Assembly (NCBI RefSeq): GCF_025398735.1
Contig: NZ_CP104694.1
Coordinates: forward strand, 5,979,465 to 6,043,464
From: Tahibacter amnicola
Lineage (GTDB): Bacteria > Pseudomonadota > Gammaproteobacteria > Xanthomonadales > Rhodanobacteraceae
Length of the DNA: 64,000 nt
Reading direction: 5' to 3'
The notes under the pieces were generated by a model. That model ran no database searches. It had not been told where the DNA came from and was given only the letters and a program-made list of their open reading frames with translations. Position numbers and translations under genes: made by a program. Positions within the stretch are counted from its first letter, which is position 1, and each line of letters opens with the position of its first letter. Positions 31,363 to 40,309 of this stretch are shown here, one piece after another.

Positions 31363-33176
31363 TGCGGGACGCCCTCCTCATAGTTGGTCTGGCCCGGCGC
31401 GTAGTCCGGCGCGGCATTGCCGGCCTGGATCGGCGCCCAGTTGCCGGCGCCGTCGGCGTACCACTTCTGCACGTTGTCCGGCGCCACATCGAGCAGGCGC
31501 AACGCGCCGTCCATCACCTTGCTGAAGACCGGCGCGGAAACCAGGCCGCCGTAATAGACGCCCTTGGGGTCATGGATCACCACGACGCCCACCAGCCGCG
31601 GATTCGATGCGGGCACGAAACCGGCGAACGTAGAGATGTAGCGGCTTTCGTAGCCACCGGCGACGGCCTTGCGCGAGGTGCCGGTCTTGCCGGCGACGCG
31701 ATAGTTGCGGACAGCGGCCTTGAGCGCCGAGCCCTGCGGCGTCACCACCGTTTCGAGCATGCCGGTGATGGTGCGGGCCAGGGTCGGATCCAGCACGGCT
31801 GATTCCGGATTCTGTGCACCCTTCACGAAGGTCGGCGCGCGCAACCGGCCGCCGTTGGCCAGGCCGCCGTAGGCCTGGGCCAGTTGCAACGGCGTGACGG
31901 ACAGCCCGTAGCCATAGGACATGGTGGCCTTCTCCACCGGGCCCCACTTGTTCGGCGGCGCCAGCACACCGGCGGCCTCGCCGGGAAATCCGCTGCCGGT
32001 GCTCTCGCCGAAGCCAAACCGCTTGAACAGATCGTAGAGATGGTCGTTGGGCAGGGTCAGGGCAATCTTGGCCGCACCGATGTTGCTCGAGTGCGTGATC
32101 ACGCCGGTGACGTCGAGCAGCCCCTTGTTCGTGGTGTCGCGGATCAGGTGACCGGCCAGGGTCATCGTTCCGGGGTTGGCGTCAACCGGTGTTTCCGGCT
32201 TCCACTTGCCGCTCTCCAGCGCGGCCGCCACGGTGAAGGCCTTCATCGTCGAGCCGGGCTCGATCAGGTCCGTCATCGCTCGGTTGCGGCGGCTCGATGT
32301 ATCCACGCCGTTGAGCGCGTTGGAGTTGTACGAAGGCAGGTTCACCATCGCCAGCACTTCGCCTGTCGGCGCATCGAGCACCACCATCGAACCTGAGCTC
32401 GCACCGTGCTCGAGCAAGCCTTCCTTGAGCTCGCGATAGGCCAGGTACTGGATGCGTCGATCGATCGAGAGCATGAGGTCGCGGCCCTGCTGCGGTTCAC
32501 TGAGCAGTTCCACGTCTTCCACGATATGCCCGAGCCGGTCGCGGATAACGCGCTTGGCGCCGGGCTTGCCGGCCAGCCACTCGTCGAAGGCCAGCTCCAG
32601 GCCTTCCTGGCCGCGATCGTCGATGTTGGTGAATCCCAGGACGTGCGCCGTCACCTCGCCACTGGGGTAGTAGCGGCGGAACTCGCGCTGCGAATTCACG
32701 CCCGGAATCTTCAGCGCGAGGATCGAGGCCGCGTCATCCGGGTTCAGGTGACGCTTCAGATAGATGAATTCCTTGTCCGCCCGTTGCCGCAGGCGGTCCT
32801 TGAGCGCGTCGCCTTCCATGCCCAGCGCACGGGCGAGGTCGGGCACGCGCTCGGGGTGCTGCAGCAGTTCCTGCGGATTCGCCCAGATCGACTCCACGGG
32901 CGTCGACACCGCCAGCGGCTCTCCGTTGCGATCCAGGACGCTGCCACGCGAGACGGGAATCGGTACTTCGCGCAGGTACCGGGCGTCGCCCTGGCCCTGG
33001 TAGAACTCCTTGCGGACGACCTGCAGGTCGACCGCGCGCACGACCAGGCCGGTTGACGCCAGCGTCAGCAGCATCAGCACCACGGACAGGCGCGACTTGA
33101 GGTTTACCGGCCGCACGCGCGTGGCGACACGCATCGCGGCCGCAGTGGAACTGCGGCCCTGCGATTCGTTCGACAT
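31359..33176 (-). CDS. ftsI: Septal transpeptidase FtsI (PBP3)
   Basis: 605 residues if it starts at ATG 33176; an in-frame ATG at 33200 adds 8 residues and neither has a good ribosome site. One membrane helix (~28-50), a PBP dimerisation domain with RGSVLDRNGEPLAVST, then the transpeptidase domain: Ser309-Thr-Met-Lys312 (active site), SSN, and Lys497-Thr-Gly. It cross-links septal peptidoglycan in the periplasm with FtsW and is a beta-lactam target. Confidence 0.96.
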   Translation of the reverse strand: MSNESQGRSSTAAAMRVATRVRPVNLKSRLSVVLMLLTLASTGLVVRAVDLQVVRKEFYQGQGDARYLREVPIPVSRGSVLDRNGEPLAVSTPVESIWANPQELLQHPERVPDLARALGMEGDALKDRLRQRADKEFIYLKRHLNPDDAASILALKIPGVNSQREFRRYYPSGEVTAHVLGFTNIDDRGQEGLELAFDEWLAGKPGAKRVIRDRLGHIVEDVELLSEPQQGRDLMLSIDRRIQYLAYRELKEGLLEHGASSGSMVVLDAPTGEVLAMVNLPSYNSNALNGVDTSSRRNRAMTDLIEPGSTMKAFTVAAALESGKWKPETPVDANPGTMTLAGHLIRDTTNKGLLDVTGVITHSSNIGAAKIALTLPNDHLYDLFKRFGFGESTGSGFPGEAAGVLAPPNKWGPVEKATMSYGYGLSVTPLQLAQAYGGLANGGRLRAPTFVKGAQNPESAVLDPTLARTITGMLETVVTPQGSALKAAVRNYRVAGKTGTSRKAVAGGYESRYISTFAGFVPASNPRLVGVVVIHDPKGVYYGGLVSAPVFSKVMDGALRLLDVAPDNVQKWYADGAGNWAPIQAGNAAPDYAPGQTNYEEGVPQ

Positions 33177-33205
33177 GCGTGGTGTAACCGGTAGCAACAT
33201 CGCCG

Positions 33206-33478
33206 TCAGCGCCGAATGATGACAACCGCCGCGGGCGGCGCGGCGTCCATGCCGAGCTGGCCGCGGGCGACCTGCTCGATGCGGTTGGGTTCGGCCAGCG
33301 TGGATTGCTCCAGCTGCAGCCGGCCATATTCGAAATTCATTTCGTCCCGTTCGCGCGTCAGCCGCGTCAGCTCGGCAAACAGCACGCGCCCCTGATGGCG
33401 TTCGTAGACGACGCCAATGCCGCTGGCGATGACCGCCAGGGTGAGGAGAGCGAACAGGAAATAGCCGACCTGGGTCAT
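33206..33478 (-). CDS. ftsL: Cell division protein FtsL
   Basis: 90 residues, overlapping rsmH as ATGA. A single membrane helix (~5-25) followed by a leucine-zipper-like periplasmic coiled coil ([20 protein letters not shown]). Size, topology and place between rsmH and ftsI identify it. It forms the FtsQLB complex. Confidence 0.93.
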   Translation of the reverse strand: MTQVGYFLFALLTLAVIASGIGVVYERHQGRVLFAELTRLTRERDEMNFEYGRLQLEQSTLAEPNRIEQVARGQLGMDAAPPAAVVIIRR

Positions 33479-34413
33479 CCCAATTTCTCCGCCACGCGAA
33501 GCACGGCGCTGCGGGCGCGCGGATTGGCTTCCACTTCGGCATCGCTCGGGAACCGGGCCGAGCCGACAGCGCGCAGGCTCAGCGGCGCATCGACTGGCGG
33601 CGGCAGGCCGCGCCGCGCCGGGGCTTGCTGGGAATGGGTGCGGATGTACTGCTTGACGATGCGGTCTTCGAGCGAGTGGAAGCTGATCACCGCCAGGCGT
33701 CCGCCGGGCTTCAGGCGGCGACGTGCGCCTTCCAGCCCCTGCTCCAGCGCGTCGAGTTCACCGTTGACAGCGATCCGCAGCGCCTGGAACGTGCGCGTTG
33801 CCGGATGCTTGCCTGGTTCGCGCCGGCCGATCGCACGGGCAACGAGGTCAGCCAGCTCCGCGGTGGTGCGCACCGGTTCAGTCGCGCGGCGTTCGACGAT
33901 CTGGCGGGCAATGCGGCGGCTCATGCGTTCTTCGCCGTACTGGAAAAGCACATCGGCGATCCGCGTCTCGTCGGCGCGGGCCAGGAATTCGGCGGCGCTT
34001 TCGCCCTGGGTGGTGTCCATGCGCATGTCCAGCGGCGCATCGGCCTGAAAGCTGAAGCCGCGCTGCGGATCATCCAGCTGCGGCGAGGACACGCCGAGGT
34101 CGAGCAGTACACCGTCCACGCCTTTCTCCGTCTCCACCCAATCGCCGAGCGCGGCAAAGCTGCCATGGCACACGGCGACGCGAGGGTCATTTCCGAATTC
34201 CGCGCGGGCGGCAGCGATCGCAAGAGGGTCGCGATCCATCAGCAGCAGGCGCCCCTCCGGGCCCAGCCGCCTGAGCACCTCCCGCGCGTGCCCGCCACGC
34301 CCGAAGGTGCCATCGAGATAGGTTCCATCCTGCTTTACGGCGAGCGCATCCACTGCCTCTGCCAGCATTACCGGGACGTGCTTGAGCGTGTCTTGCTTCA
34401 CCCTTGGCCCCAC
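33475..34413 (-). CDS. rsmH: 16S rRNA (cytosine1402-N4)-methyltransferase RsmH
   Basis: 312 residues. SAM-binding motif [14 protein letters not shown] near the N-terminus, [10 protein letters not shown], and the C-terminal [10 protein letters not shown] typical of RsmH (MraW). Methylates C1402 in the ribosomal decoding centre. It begins 19 bases after mraZ. Confidence 0.96.
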   Translation of the reverse strand: MGPRVKQDTLKHVPVMLAEAVDALAVKQDGTYLDGTFGRGGHAREVLRRLGPEGRLLLMDRDPLAIAAARAEFGNDPRVAVCHGSFAALGDWVETEKGVDGVLLDLGVSSPQLDDPQRGFSFQADAPLDMRMDTTQGESAAEFLARADETRIADVLFQYGEERMSRRIARQIVERRATEPVRTTAELADLVARAIGRREPGKHPATRTFQALRIAVNGELDALEQGLEGARRRLKPGGRLAVISFHSLEDRIVKQYIRTHSQQAPARRGLPPPVDAPLSLRAVGSARFPSDAEVEANPRARSAVLRVAEKLG

Positions 34414-34432
34414 CCCGTTTCCTTGCGTCTTG

Positions 34433-34879
34433 CTATAACTTCAGATCCAGCATCGCATCAGTGATCTCGTCTTCGCCGATGGTCTGGCGGATCTTCGCCA
34501 GGTGTGCCTGCTCGCTCCACAACTCGAATTTCGAGCCCATACCGAGCAGCACTGCTTTTTTCTCGATCCCGGCCGCCGTGCGTTGACTCGCCGGCACCAG
34601 GACCCGCCCGGCTCCATCGGGCTCGACGTGGGCGGCCGCGCCCACCAGTTTCATCTGCAACGCCCGGTGCACCGCCTTGACGCTTGGCAGCGCGTTGACC
34701 TGGTCGCGCACCTTCTCCCATTCGTCCAAGGGGAACAGCCAGAGGCAGCCATGCTCGAACGGGTTGTACGTGAAAACCATTCGCCCGCCCGACGCCGCCG
34801 CGATCAACTCGCGATAAGCCGTGGGCACCGCAAGCCGGCCCTTGTCGTCAATCGAGATGGCGGTTTCGCCTTGGAACAT
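34433..34879 (-). CDS. mraZ: Transcriptional regulator MraZ
   Basis: 148 residues with two AbrB-like halves: [17 protein letters not shown] at the start and [15 protein letters not shown] in the second half. MraZ is the DNA-binding regulator of the dcw operon and forms rings. First gene of the operon; its binding boxes lie directly upstream. Confidence 0.96.
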   Translation of the reverse strand: MFQGETAISIDDKGRLAVPTAYRELIAAASGGRMVFTYNPFEHGCLWLFPLDEWEKVRDQVNALPSVKAVHRALQMKLVGAAAHVEPDGAGRVLVPASQRTAAGIEKKAVLLGMGSKFELWSEQAHLAKIRQTIGEDEITDAMLDLKL

Positions 34880-34888
34880 GACGTGCCG

Positions 34889-34928
34889 GGCTTCCCACGT
34901 TTTCCCACGATTTCACACCGGCGCCCAC
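34889..34928 (-). promoter_or_regulatory. Four MraZ boxes upstream of mraZ
   Basis: On the minus strand four direct repeats follow with an exact 10-base period: GTGGGCGCCG, GTGTGAAATC, GTGGGAAAAC, GTGGGAAGCC. The GTGGGA-type core is the known MraZ target in E. coli, Mycoplasma and others. The array runs from the -10 into the mraZ leader, so binding would block transcription start, giving autorepression. Confidence 0.85.
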
Positions 34929-34955
34929 ACTAGTCTCACCCCCTGAGACTGTCAA
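34927..34955 (-). promoter_or_regulatory. Main promoter of the dcw operon (Pmra)
   Basis: A perfect -35 TTGACA (34955-34950), a 17-base spacer, and -10 TAGTGT (34932-34927). The spacer, plus one base of each hexamer, is a perfect inverted repeat AGTCTCA-ccccc-TGAGACT (34932-34938 and 34944-34950 on the plus strand). The first MraZ box overlaps the -10. Confidence 0.8.
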
Positions 34956-35353
34956 GGAAATTTTCCGTTACGGATCAATGGGGTTGTGTCATTCCGAGGG
35001 CATTTTTCAGGTTCTTTCGAGAAAACTGGCGACAGCCCGTTGAAGTGGAAGCCTTTTTTGGCATTTGGCTTTGCCAAGAGCGCGTGAAATCGCCCAACGG
35101 AGGGAATGAGACGGCCGCCACGAAACCCGAAAAGAGGGGCGGCGGTGTCAGTCCGGGGCTCACCTTCAGCCCCCGCTTTTCCCACTCGGGCACACTGGAA
35201 TGTCTATCGGTTTCCGGATTACCGGCAAACCACGCCATTGAGTCATTCAATGATGGCGAATTGCCACCACTGCTATGGCATTCAAATGGAAAGGACAACC
35301 ACCGAGCAGGCGACGGCGTCCTGCGGGTGAGCCAGGCATTGCCGGCGGATGGC
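34956..35353. other. 398-base gap without a convincing gene
   Basis: The stretch between the mra promoter and the glycosyltransferase stop is visibly richer in A/T than its flanks. It contains CATTGA-gtcat-TCAATG (35236-35252) and GGGGCT/AGCCCC (35155-35160, 35168-35173) followed by CCGCTTTTC on the plus strand, weakly terminator-like. Short open frames on both strands have no recognisable protein and no ribosome site, so I call none. Confidence 0.4.
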
Positions 35354-36451
35354 TCAGCCGCACACTGCCAGGTTTCCGGCCACCCGCGGCCGCTCCGCCA
35401 TCGGTAGCAAGGGACTTTGCAGCAAACCCCGGCAGATCCGTGCGCATTCGTCGCGATGCCCCAGGTGCCAGGCCGCCAGCGCCTGTTCGTCCCACGCGCG
35501 CCAGCGATAGACGGATTGATCGACGAACAGCAGGTCTGGCGGAGCTGGCGTCGACGCGGCCTGTGCGGCCGCCCGGTGTGCATCCACGAATTCGCAGCGC
35601 ATGCGCAGGTATCGCGCCAGCTCGCACAGCGGTTCCGCACGACAGATCCGCGCGGCGTAGGCCGCTCGATACGCCGCAACCACCTCCGGGCCTGGTGCAT
35701 CCAGCCGTTCCAGCAGCACGGCGACCTGGAACGCGGCGTACCAGGCCTCCTCGTCCCAGCCGCCACCGGCGGCACGCGTCCGATACGTTTCCAGCGCGCC
35801 GACGGTATCGCCGGCATCGCGCAGGCTTTGCGCGAGGTAAAAGCGGTAACGCAGATTGTGCGGATCCCGCGCCAGTGCGCGCTCGAGCACGCGGGCGTCG
35901 TCGCGGTATTTTTCACGCGCCGGTCGCCGGCTCCGCGCGCCGTCGGCATAGCTGCGCACGGAAAGTCCGTCGAGCGGGTACAAGGCCGCGTCACCCGCGA
36001 CCGGATATTCGTGGAGGACCCCGTGCCAGCGCCAACCGGCATCGCACCGCAACAGCCGCGCGGCGCGGTATTCCAACTCACTGCCATCCGGGCGCTGCCG
36101 CAGGAAATAGCCGGGCGCCTGCAGGCGTCGCGGGAACCGGACAGAGGGCTCCGTCTCCAGCACCTCGTCGGCATCCAGAATCAACGCATAAGGTGCCTGA
36201 CGACCCGCCAGATCCAGTGCCTGGTTGCGATTGGTGGAAAAATCCACCCATGGCCGCTGCACCAGCTGGCCGGGAAGCGCTCGCAATGCATGGCGGATCA
36301 ACGAAGGCGTCGCATCGCTCGACCCGGTGTCGACGACCGCCCAGGCCGCTATGTGGCCGCGAACCGACGCAAGGCATCGTTCGATGACCGCCGCTTCGTC
36401 CCTGACGATCATGCACAGGCAGATCTGTGTGGCGAACGGCAAGGACGTCAT
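35354..36451 (-). CDS. GT2 glycosyltransferase with C-terminal helical repeats
   Basis: 365 residues from ATG 36451-36449. The N-terminal ~200 residues are a GT-A domain of the type that starts CMIVRDEAAVIERCLASV and carries DTGSSD and the metal-binding ILDADEVLE. The rest is alpha-helical with TPR-like units (ARDPHNLRYRFYLAQSLRDAGDTVGALETYR). Similar bacterial proteins glycosylate proteins or glycans in the cytoplasm; the target here is unknown. Stands alone, 73 bases from the RhtB gene. Confidence 0.75.
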   Translation of the reverse strand: MTSLPFATQICLCMIVRDEAAVIERCLASVRGHIAAWAVVDTGSSDATPSLIRHALRALPGQLVQRPWVDFSTNRNQALDLAGRQAPYALILDADEVLETEPSVRFPRRLQAPGYFLRQRPDGSELEYRAARLLRCDAGWRWHGVLHEYPVAGDAALYPLDGLSVRSYADGARSRRPAREKYRDDARVLERALARDPHNLRYRFYLAQSLRDAGDTVGALETYRTRAAGGGWDEEAWYAAFQVAVLLERLDAPGPEVVAAYRAAYAARICRAEPLCELARYLRMRCEFVDAHRAAAQAASTPAPPDLLFVDQSVYRWRAWDEQALAAWHLGHRDECARICRGLLQSPLLPMAERPRVAGNLAVCG

Positions 36452-36524
36452 GCTGATGCGCCCCAGCGGCAACCGGCACGCGTGTTGTAGCGCGCCGCTG
36501 CCCGCGCGTCCACGCCTTTGGTGG

Positions 36525-37139
36525 CTAGCGGATGGCGGCGGCCAGCAGCAAGGCGCTGCACGCCAGCAAACCTGCACCACTGAACCGGTCGAGCTGTGCC
36601 ACCGACCACGTTGCCGCCGAACGCCGCAGCATGACCACCACCCCGATGACGCCCAGGAAATACAGCAGGTTGAAGACCTCGAAAAGCGCAGCCAGAGTGG
36701 TCCATGTCAGCACCCAGGAGGGCGCCGAGCTGCTGATGAACGAGGGAAAGAACACGGCGAAGAAGAGCAGCGGCTTGGGATTGGTCAGGGTGATACCCAG
36801 GGCTTTCCAGAAGCCGCCACGCGCTGTCGATGCGCCTGCAGCCGCGGCGCCATCCCGCGGGCGCCGCAGCAGGCCGATACCCAGCCAGCCGATGTATGCG
36901 GCACCGGCGAACTTCATCACCACCAGCAACGTCGGCCAGCGCGCCAGCACGGCCGCCATGCCCACGGCGGACGCCACCATCAGCACCACATCGCCCAGAA
37001 CGATGCCGGCGACGGCACGCAGCGCAGTTGCCGTCGATCGCGGCGCAAGCCCTGCAACGTAGACGGTCGCCGGTCCCGGCGACAGGATCACGAGCGTGGC
37101 AGCCGTCACGAAGGCCACCCAGTTCTCCACGCCGTTCAT
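36525..37139 (-). CDS. LysE/RhtB-family amino acid exporter
   Basis: 204 residues from ATG 37139-37137, overlapping the epimerase stop as ATGA. Five or six membrane helices; family signatures are the N-terminal SPGPATVYVAG motif and the LTNPKPLLFFAVFFP segment. Exports a small amino acid or metabolite; substrate unknown. Forms an operon with the upstream SDR gene and is divergent from a LysR gene that may control it. Confidence 0.85.
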   Translation of the reverse strand: MNGVENWVAFVTAATLVILSPGPATVYVAGLAPRSTATALRAVAGIVLGDVVLMVASAVGMAAVLARWPTLLVVMKFAGAAYIGWLGIGLLRRPRDGAAAAGASTARGGFWKALGITLTNPKPLLFFAVFFPSFISSSAPSWVLTWTTLAALFEVFNLLYFLGVIGVVVMLRRSAATWSVAQLDRFSGAGLLACSALLLAAAIR

Positions 37140-38083
37140 TGCAGGACTTCCTCCTGAATAGCGGCCCCGGATGCGGCAATGGACTGCCGGACCAGATCGT
37201 CCAGACACTCAAATCCGCTATCGAATCGATAGCCAAGCGCCATGGCACGGCTGCCATCCATGACGTAGGACTGGGCGTAATCGAACGGGCTCCACCGCCC
37301 CGGTTCGTCGGCGGGGCACGGCAGGCGATGACCTGTCGCCCCCAGCACCCGCGCAATGCGGGCGAACAGTTGCTCAGCCGACATCGCACCGGCCGTGACA
37401 TTGACCGGACCGAGGAAATCCCTGTCACCCGACCACGCGAGGAAGGCGGCGATATCGTCCGCATCGATGAACGATGTCGGCGAGGCCGGGCACGAATGCC
37501 GCAATGCGCGCCCCTCGCGCGCCAGCTCGACGTAGTACGCCAAGCGCCCCGTGAAATCATCGGCGCCCAGCACATGCGCGATTCGCGCACTGACGAAGGG
37601 CAACTGCGGCTGCCGCGTGAATACAGCTTCCGCCATGCGCTTGCCCAGACCATAGTGATCGTCAGCCCAGGCCGGATCGTCCCAGGGCGCACCGGTATCC
37701 ACCGCGACGTTGTCCAGGTCGAGATCCGATTCCTTGAAGGGCGTCTGCTGCCGGCCGTAAAGATCGCGATACACCTCGATCGTCGACGCCATCACATAGC
37801 GCCCGACGCGACCGGCAAACAGATCAGCCGCGACGGCCGCGTCACGCGGGCTGTAGCACATCTGGTCGAACACCACGTCCAGATCGCCGGCGCCGGCGAA
37901 GGCGCGTCGCATGGCGGCGGCGTCACGCCGGTCGACCCGGATACGCGACACCCGGGTTCCGAACGCATCCGGCGCGAGCCCCCGCGTCGCCACAGTGACG
38001 CGGTGCCCCGCCCCCAGCAGTTGAAGCACCAGTCGGCGGCCGAAATAGCGGGTGCCACCGATGACCAAGATCTTCTTTCCCAT
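37136..38083 (-). CDS. NAD-dependent epimerase/dehydratase-like protein (extended SDR)
   Basis: 315 residues from ATG 38083-38081, which has a GAGGG ribosome site 4 bases upstream; an in-frame ATG at 38098 is the alternative. Rossmann motif GGTRYFG is at the very N-terminus and the YGLGK (YxxxK) pair near residue 160. It resembles the group of short sugar-nucleotide-like SDRs with GGTRFxG starts. The reaction is unknown. Confidence 0.75.
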   Translation of the reverse strand: MGKKILVIGGTRYFGRRLVLQLLGAGHRVTVATRGLAPDAFGTRVSRIRVDRRDAAAMRRAFAGAGDLDVVFDQMCYSPRDAAVAADLFAGRVGRYVMASTIEVYRDLYGRQQTPFKESDLDLDNVAVDTGAPWDDPAWADDHYGLGKRMAEAVFTRQPQLPFVSARIAHVLGADDFTGRLAYYVELAREGRALRHSCPASPTSFIDADDIAAFLAWSGDRDFLGPVNVTAGAMSAEQLFARIARVLGATGHRLPCPADEPGRWSPFDYAQSYVMDGSRAMALGYRFDSGFECLDDLVRQSIAASGAAIQEEVLQ

Positions 38084-38201
38084 GTCGCCCTCGCTCATTG
38101 GCCCGTGATCGTGCGGCGGCCGGGCCGGACGGACAAACGAGGATCCGTTGGCCTATGGCCAATAAATCGTTACGCTTCCGGCGCCACCCTGAGGAACCAC
38201 C

Positions 38202-39116
38202 ATGGCGGGCGCGCTACGAACCCTTTCCGGCCTTATCGACTTCGAATGCGCGGCGCGCTGGAAGAGTTTCCGCCTGGCGGCGCGTGAGCTGCACAAGACT
38301 GCGGCCGGCGTCAGCCAGCAGATCAAGCAACTGGAAACCGCCCTGGGCTTTGCCTTGTTCACCCGCAAGGCGCGCGGCGTCGTCCTGACCGAGAAAGGCC
38401 GCGCACTGGCCCAGACGCTCACGCCGCTCCTGGCCAGCCTGCAGGAAACCGTCAGCCGGCTCCAGCGCGATGACGACGCCCAGGTGCTGCGCATCAGCAC
38501 CACCCATTCCTTCGCCATGAAGTGGCTGGTCCCGCGGCTGCACCGCTTCACGCAGCAGTTTCCACAACTGGATATCCGGATTGAATCGACCGACCGCGCA
38601 GCCAACCTCGACGATGGCAGCTGCGATGTCGCGCTGCGTTACGCGCCGGCCGCATCGCTGCCACCGGCGGATCTGATCCATCCTGAAATGGCCGTGGTCG
38701 TCTACAGTCCGACCCTGCCCGGCCTCCCGCGGCGGAAATCCCGCCCCGAGCTGGCCGACCTGGCGCGACACCCGCTCCTGTTCGAAGGCACGCCGCAGCG
38801 CTGGCAGTCGCTGCTGGCTGCCCAGGGCGTCCGGCGCAGTCACCTGGACTTCTCGCGCAGCTACAGTCATTCCGGCCTCCTGGTACAGGCCGCCGTGGCG
38901 GGGCATGGCGTTGCCCTGGTGCCGTACTCGCTGGCTTTCGAAGACCTGGCGCAGGGGCGCCTGCTCCGGGCCGCCGCGGCCCCCGTGCCGATGACGTACG
39001 CCTATTTCCTGCTCTGCGGAACAGGTCGGCGCGGGCTACCAAAAGTGCAGCAATTCAGCCAGTGGATCCGTCACGAGATTGCCCTGATGACGCACCAGTT
39101 CGACGCCGGCCTGTAG
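38202..39116 (+). CDS. LysR-family transcriptional regulator
   Basis: 304 residues with a GAGGAA ribosome site. N-terminal winged helix (SFRLAARELHKTAAGVSQQIKQLE, TRKARGVVLTEKG), then a periplasmic-binding-like effector domain, GcvA/AmpR-like in style. Divergent from the SDR-RhtB operon across 118 bases, so it probably controls that pair. Its stop is 11 bases from the converging deacetylase. Confidence 0.9.
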   Translation: MAGALRTLSGLIDFECAARWKSFRLAARELHKTAAGVSQQIKQLETALGFALFTRKARGVVLTEKGRALAQTLTPLLASLQETVSRLQRDDDAQVLRISTTHSFAMKWLVPRLHRFTQQFPQLDIRIESTDRAANLDDGSCDVALRYAPAASLPPADLIHPEMAVVVYSPTLPGLPRRKSRPELADLARHPLLFEGTPQRWQSLLAAQGVRRSHLDFSRSYSHSGLLVQAAVAGHGVALVPYSLAFEDLAQGRLLRAAAAPVPMTYAYFLLCGTGRRGLPKVQQFSQWIRHEIALMTHQFDAGL

Positions 39117-39127
39117 CTGGAGGCACC

Positions 39128-40009
39128 TCACGTCGTCGGCGTTCCCGTGACAGTGCCCTCGTGTGCACTGGATGCCTTCGCGTCTGCGGTCGCGGCAGAT
39201 TCCGGCAGCACACAGCGATAGCCCTTTGCCGACAGGTGATCCAGCACCGCCGCAATCGCCTCGACACTGCGCCCGTGGGGTGAACGCTCGTGCATCAGGA
39301 GGATGGCGCCAGGAGCCAGCCGGCGGTCGAGGCGGACGATGACTTCCTGCGGGTCGGCGCAGCGGGTGTCGAACGCGCGAGCGGACCAGGCCACACGCGC
39401 CAGTCCGTGTCGGCGCAACACGGCGGCGACAAACGGATTGGCCATGCCGACGACGGCGCGAAACCAACGCGGACGCTGTCCCGTCAGGTGCGCCAGGGTG
39501 TCCTGCGCCAGGCCGATCTGGTGGGCAATCGCCCAGGGTGGCAAGGCCCAGAAAACCCGCTCCGGGTGGTCGTAGCTGTGATTGCCAACGAGGTGGCCGC
39601 GGTGGACTATTTCACGCAACACGTCCGGTCGCGCCGCGGCGCGCTCGCCCACGACGAAGAATCCCGCCTTGGCGGCGTGGCGATCGAGCAGGTCGAGAAT
39701 GGCCAGCGTGTCGTCGGAGGGACCATCGTCGATCGTCAGCCATACCACCCGCTCGTCCGTGGGCAACCGGCACAGGACCGGACTGAGCATGCGCGACGTC
39801 GGCCACAGCGTGCCCCAGAACAGCAACCCCTGTGCGGACAGCAGGACCGCGGTGCCTGCCAGCCACTGCCCGACGACGATCATGCATATGCCAGCCAGGT
39901 GCGTCGCCGCGAGGAACGCCAGCCAGGCATGCGGAAACCGCGGAACGCGGTGCAGACTCACCGCCTTGTCCCGGTGGACGGTATCAGCGGCGTGGCCAGA
40001 TTGTTCCAT
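39128..40009 (-). CDS. Polysaccharide deacetylase family protein (CE4)
   Basis: 293 residues from ATG 40009-40007. Two hydrophobic helices lie near residues 28-70, so it is membrane anchored. The NodB-like domain has LTIDDGPSDDT (catalytic and metal Asp), GNHSYDHPE (the metal-binding His-x3-His) and a late LLMHERS motif. Deacetylates an N-acetylated surface glycan, probably peptidoglycan or exopolysaccharide; substrate unproven. The same frame stays open far upstream, but that part is antisense to the M36 gene. Confidence 0.85.
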   Translation of the reverse strand: MEQSGHAADTVHRDKAVSLHRVPRFPHAWLAFLAATHLAGICMIVVGQWLAGTAVLLSAQGLLFWGTLWPTSRMLSPVLCRLPTDERVVWLTIDDGPSDDTLAILDLLDRHAAKAGFFVVGERAAARPDVLREIVHRGHLVGNHSYDHPERVFWALPPWAIAHQIGLAQDTLAHLTGQRPRWFRAVVGMANPFVAAVLRRHGLARVAWSARAFDTRCADPQEVIVRLDRRLAPGAILLMHERSPHGRSVEAIAAVLDHLSAKGYRCVLPESAATADAKASSAHEGTVTGTPTT

Positions 40010-40309
40010 TGCATCAGCGGTCAGCCTGCTCGCGTTTCCAGGCCTGCCATCGTATCGCAAGGAACGGTCCGCGGTCCGTGAGCAACGCCCGGCCAGTCTC
40101 GGGACGTAGTGACGGCACGACCTTGTTGCGGCCTCTCCAATGCTATCTATAGCGTAGCTGACCGACGGGCAGCACCGACACCGCCGGCGAACGAACGGAC
40201 CTGGAAAGTGGTCCAGCCGGCACGTCGAACCACGCGGACCAATATACGAAGAATGGCGTACGTAATGGTTAGTTGATACGCTCGAACCTCCCTGGATCGG
40301 AGTCCACCT
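40010..40309. other. 300-base divergent gap between deacetylase and M36 peptidase genes
   Basis: Expected to hold both promoters. The only promoter-like element I see is TTGTTG followed about 15 bases later by TATCTATAG near 40123-40150 on the plus strand. A good GGAG ribosome site precedes the M36 ATG. No gene is supported. Confidence 0.4.

Noticed and set aside
34952-35185. 77-codon minus-strand frame upstream of mraZ
   Set aside because: It crosses the mra promoter -35, has no ribosome site and no recognisable protein.
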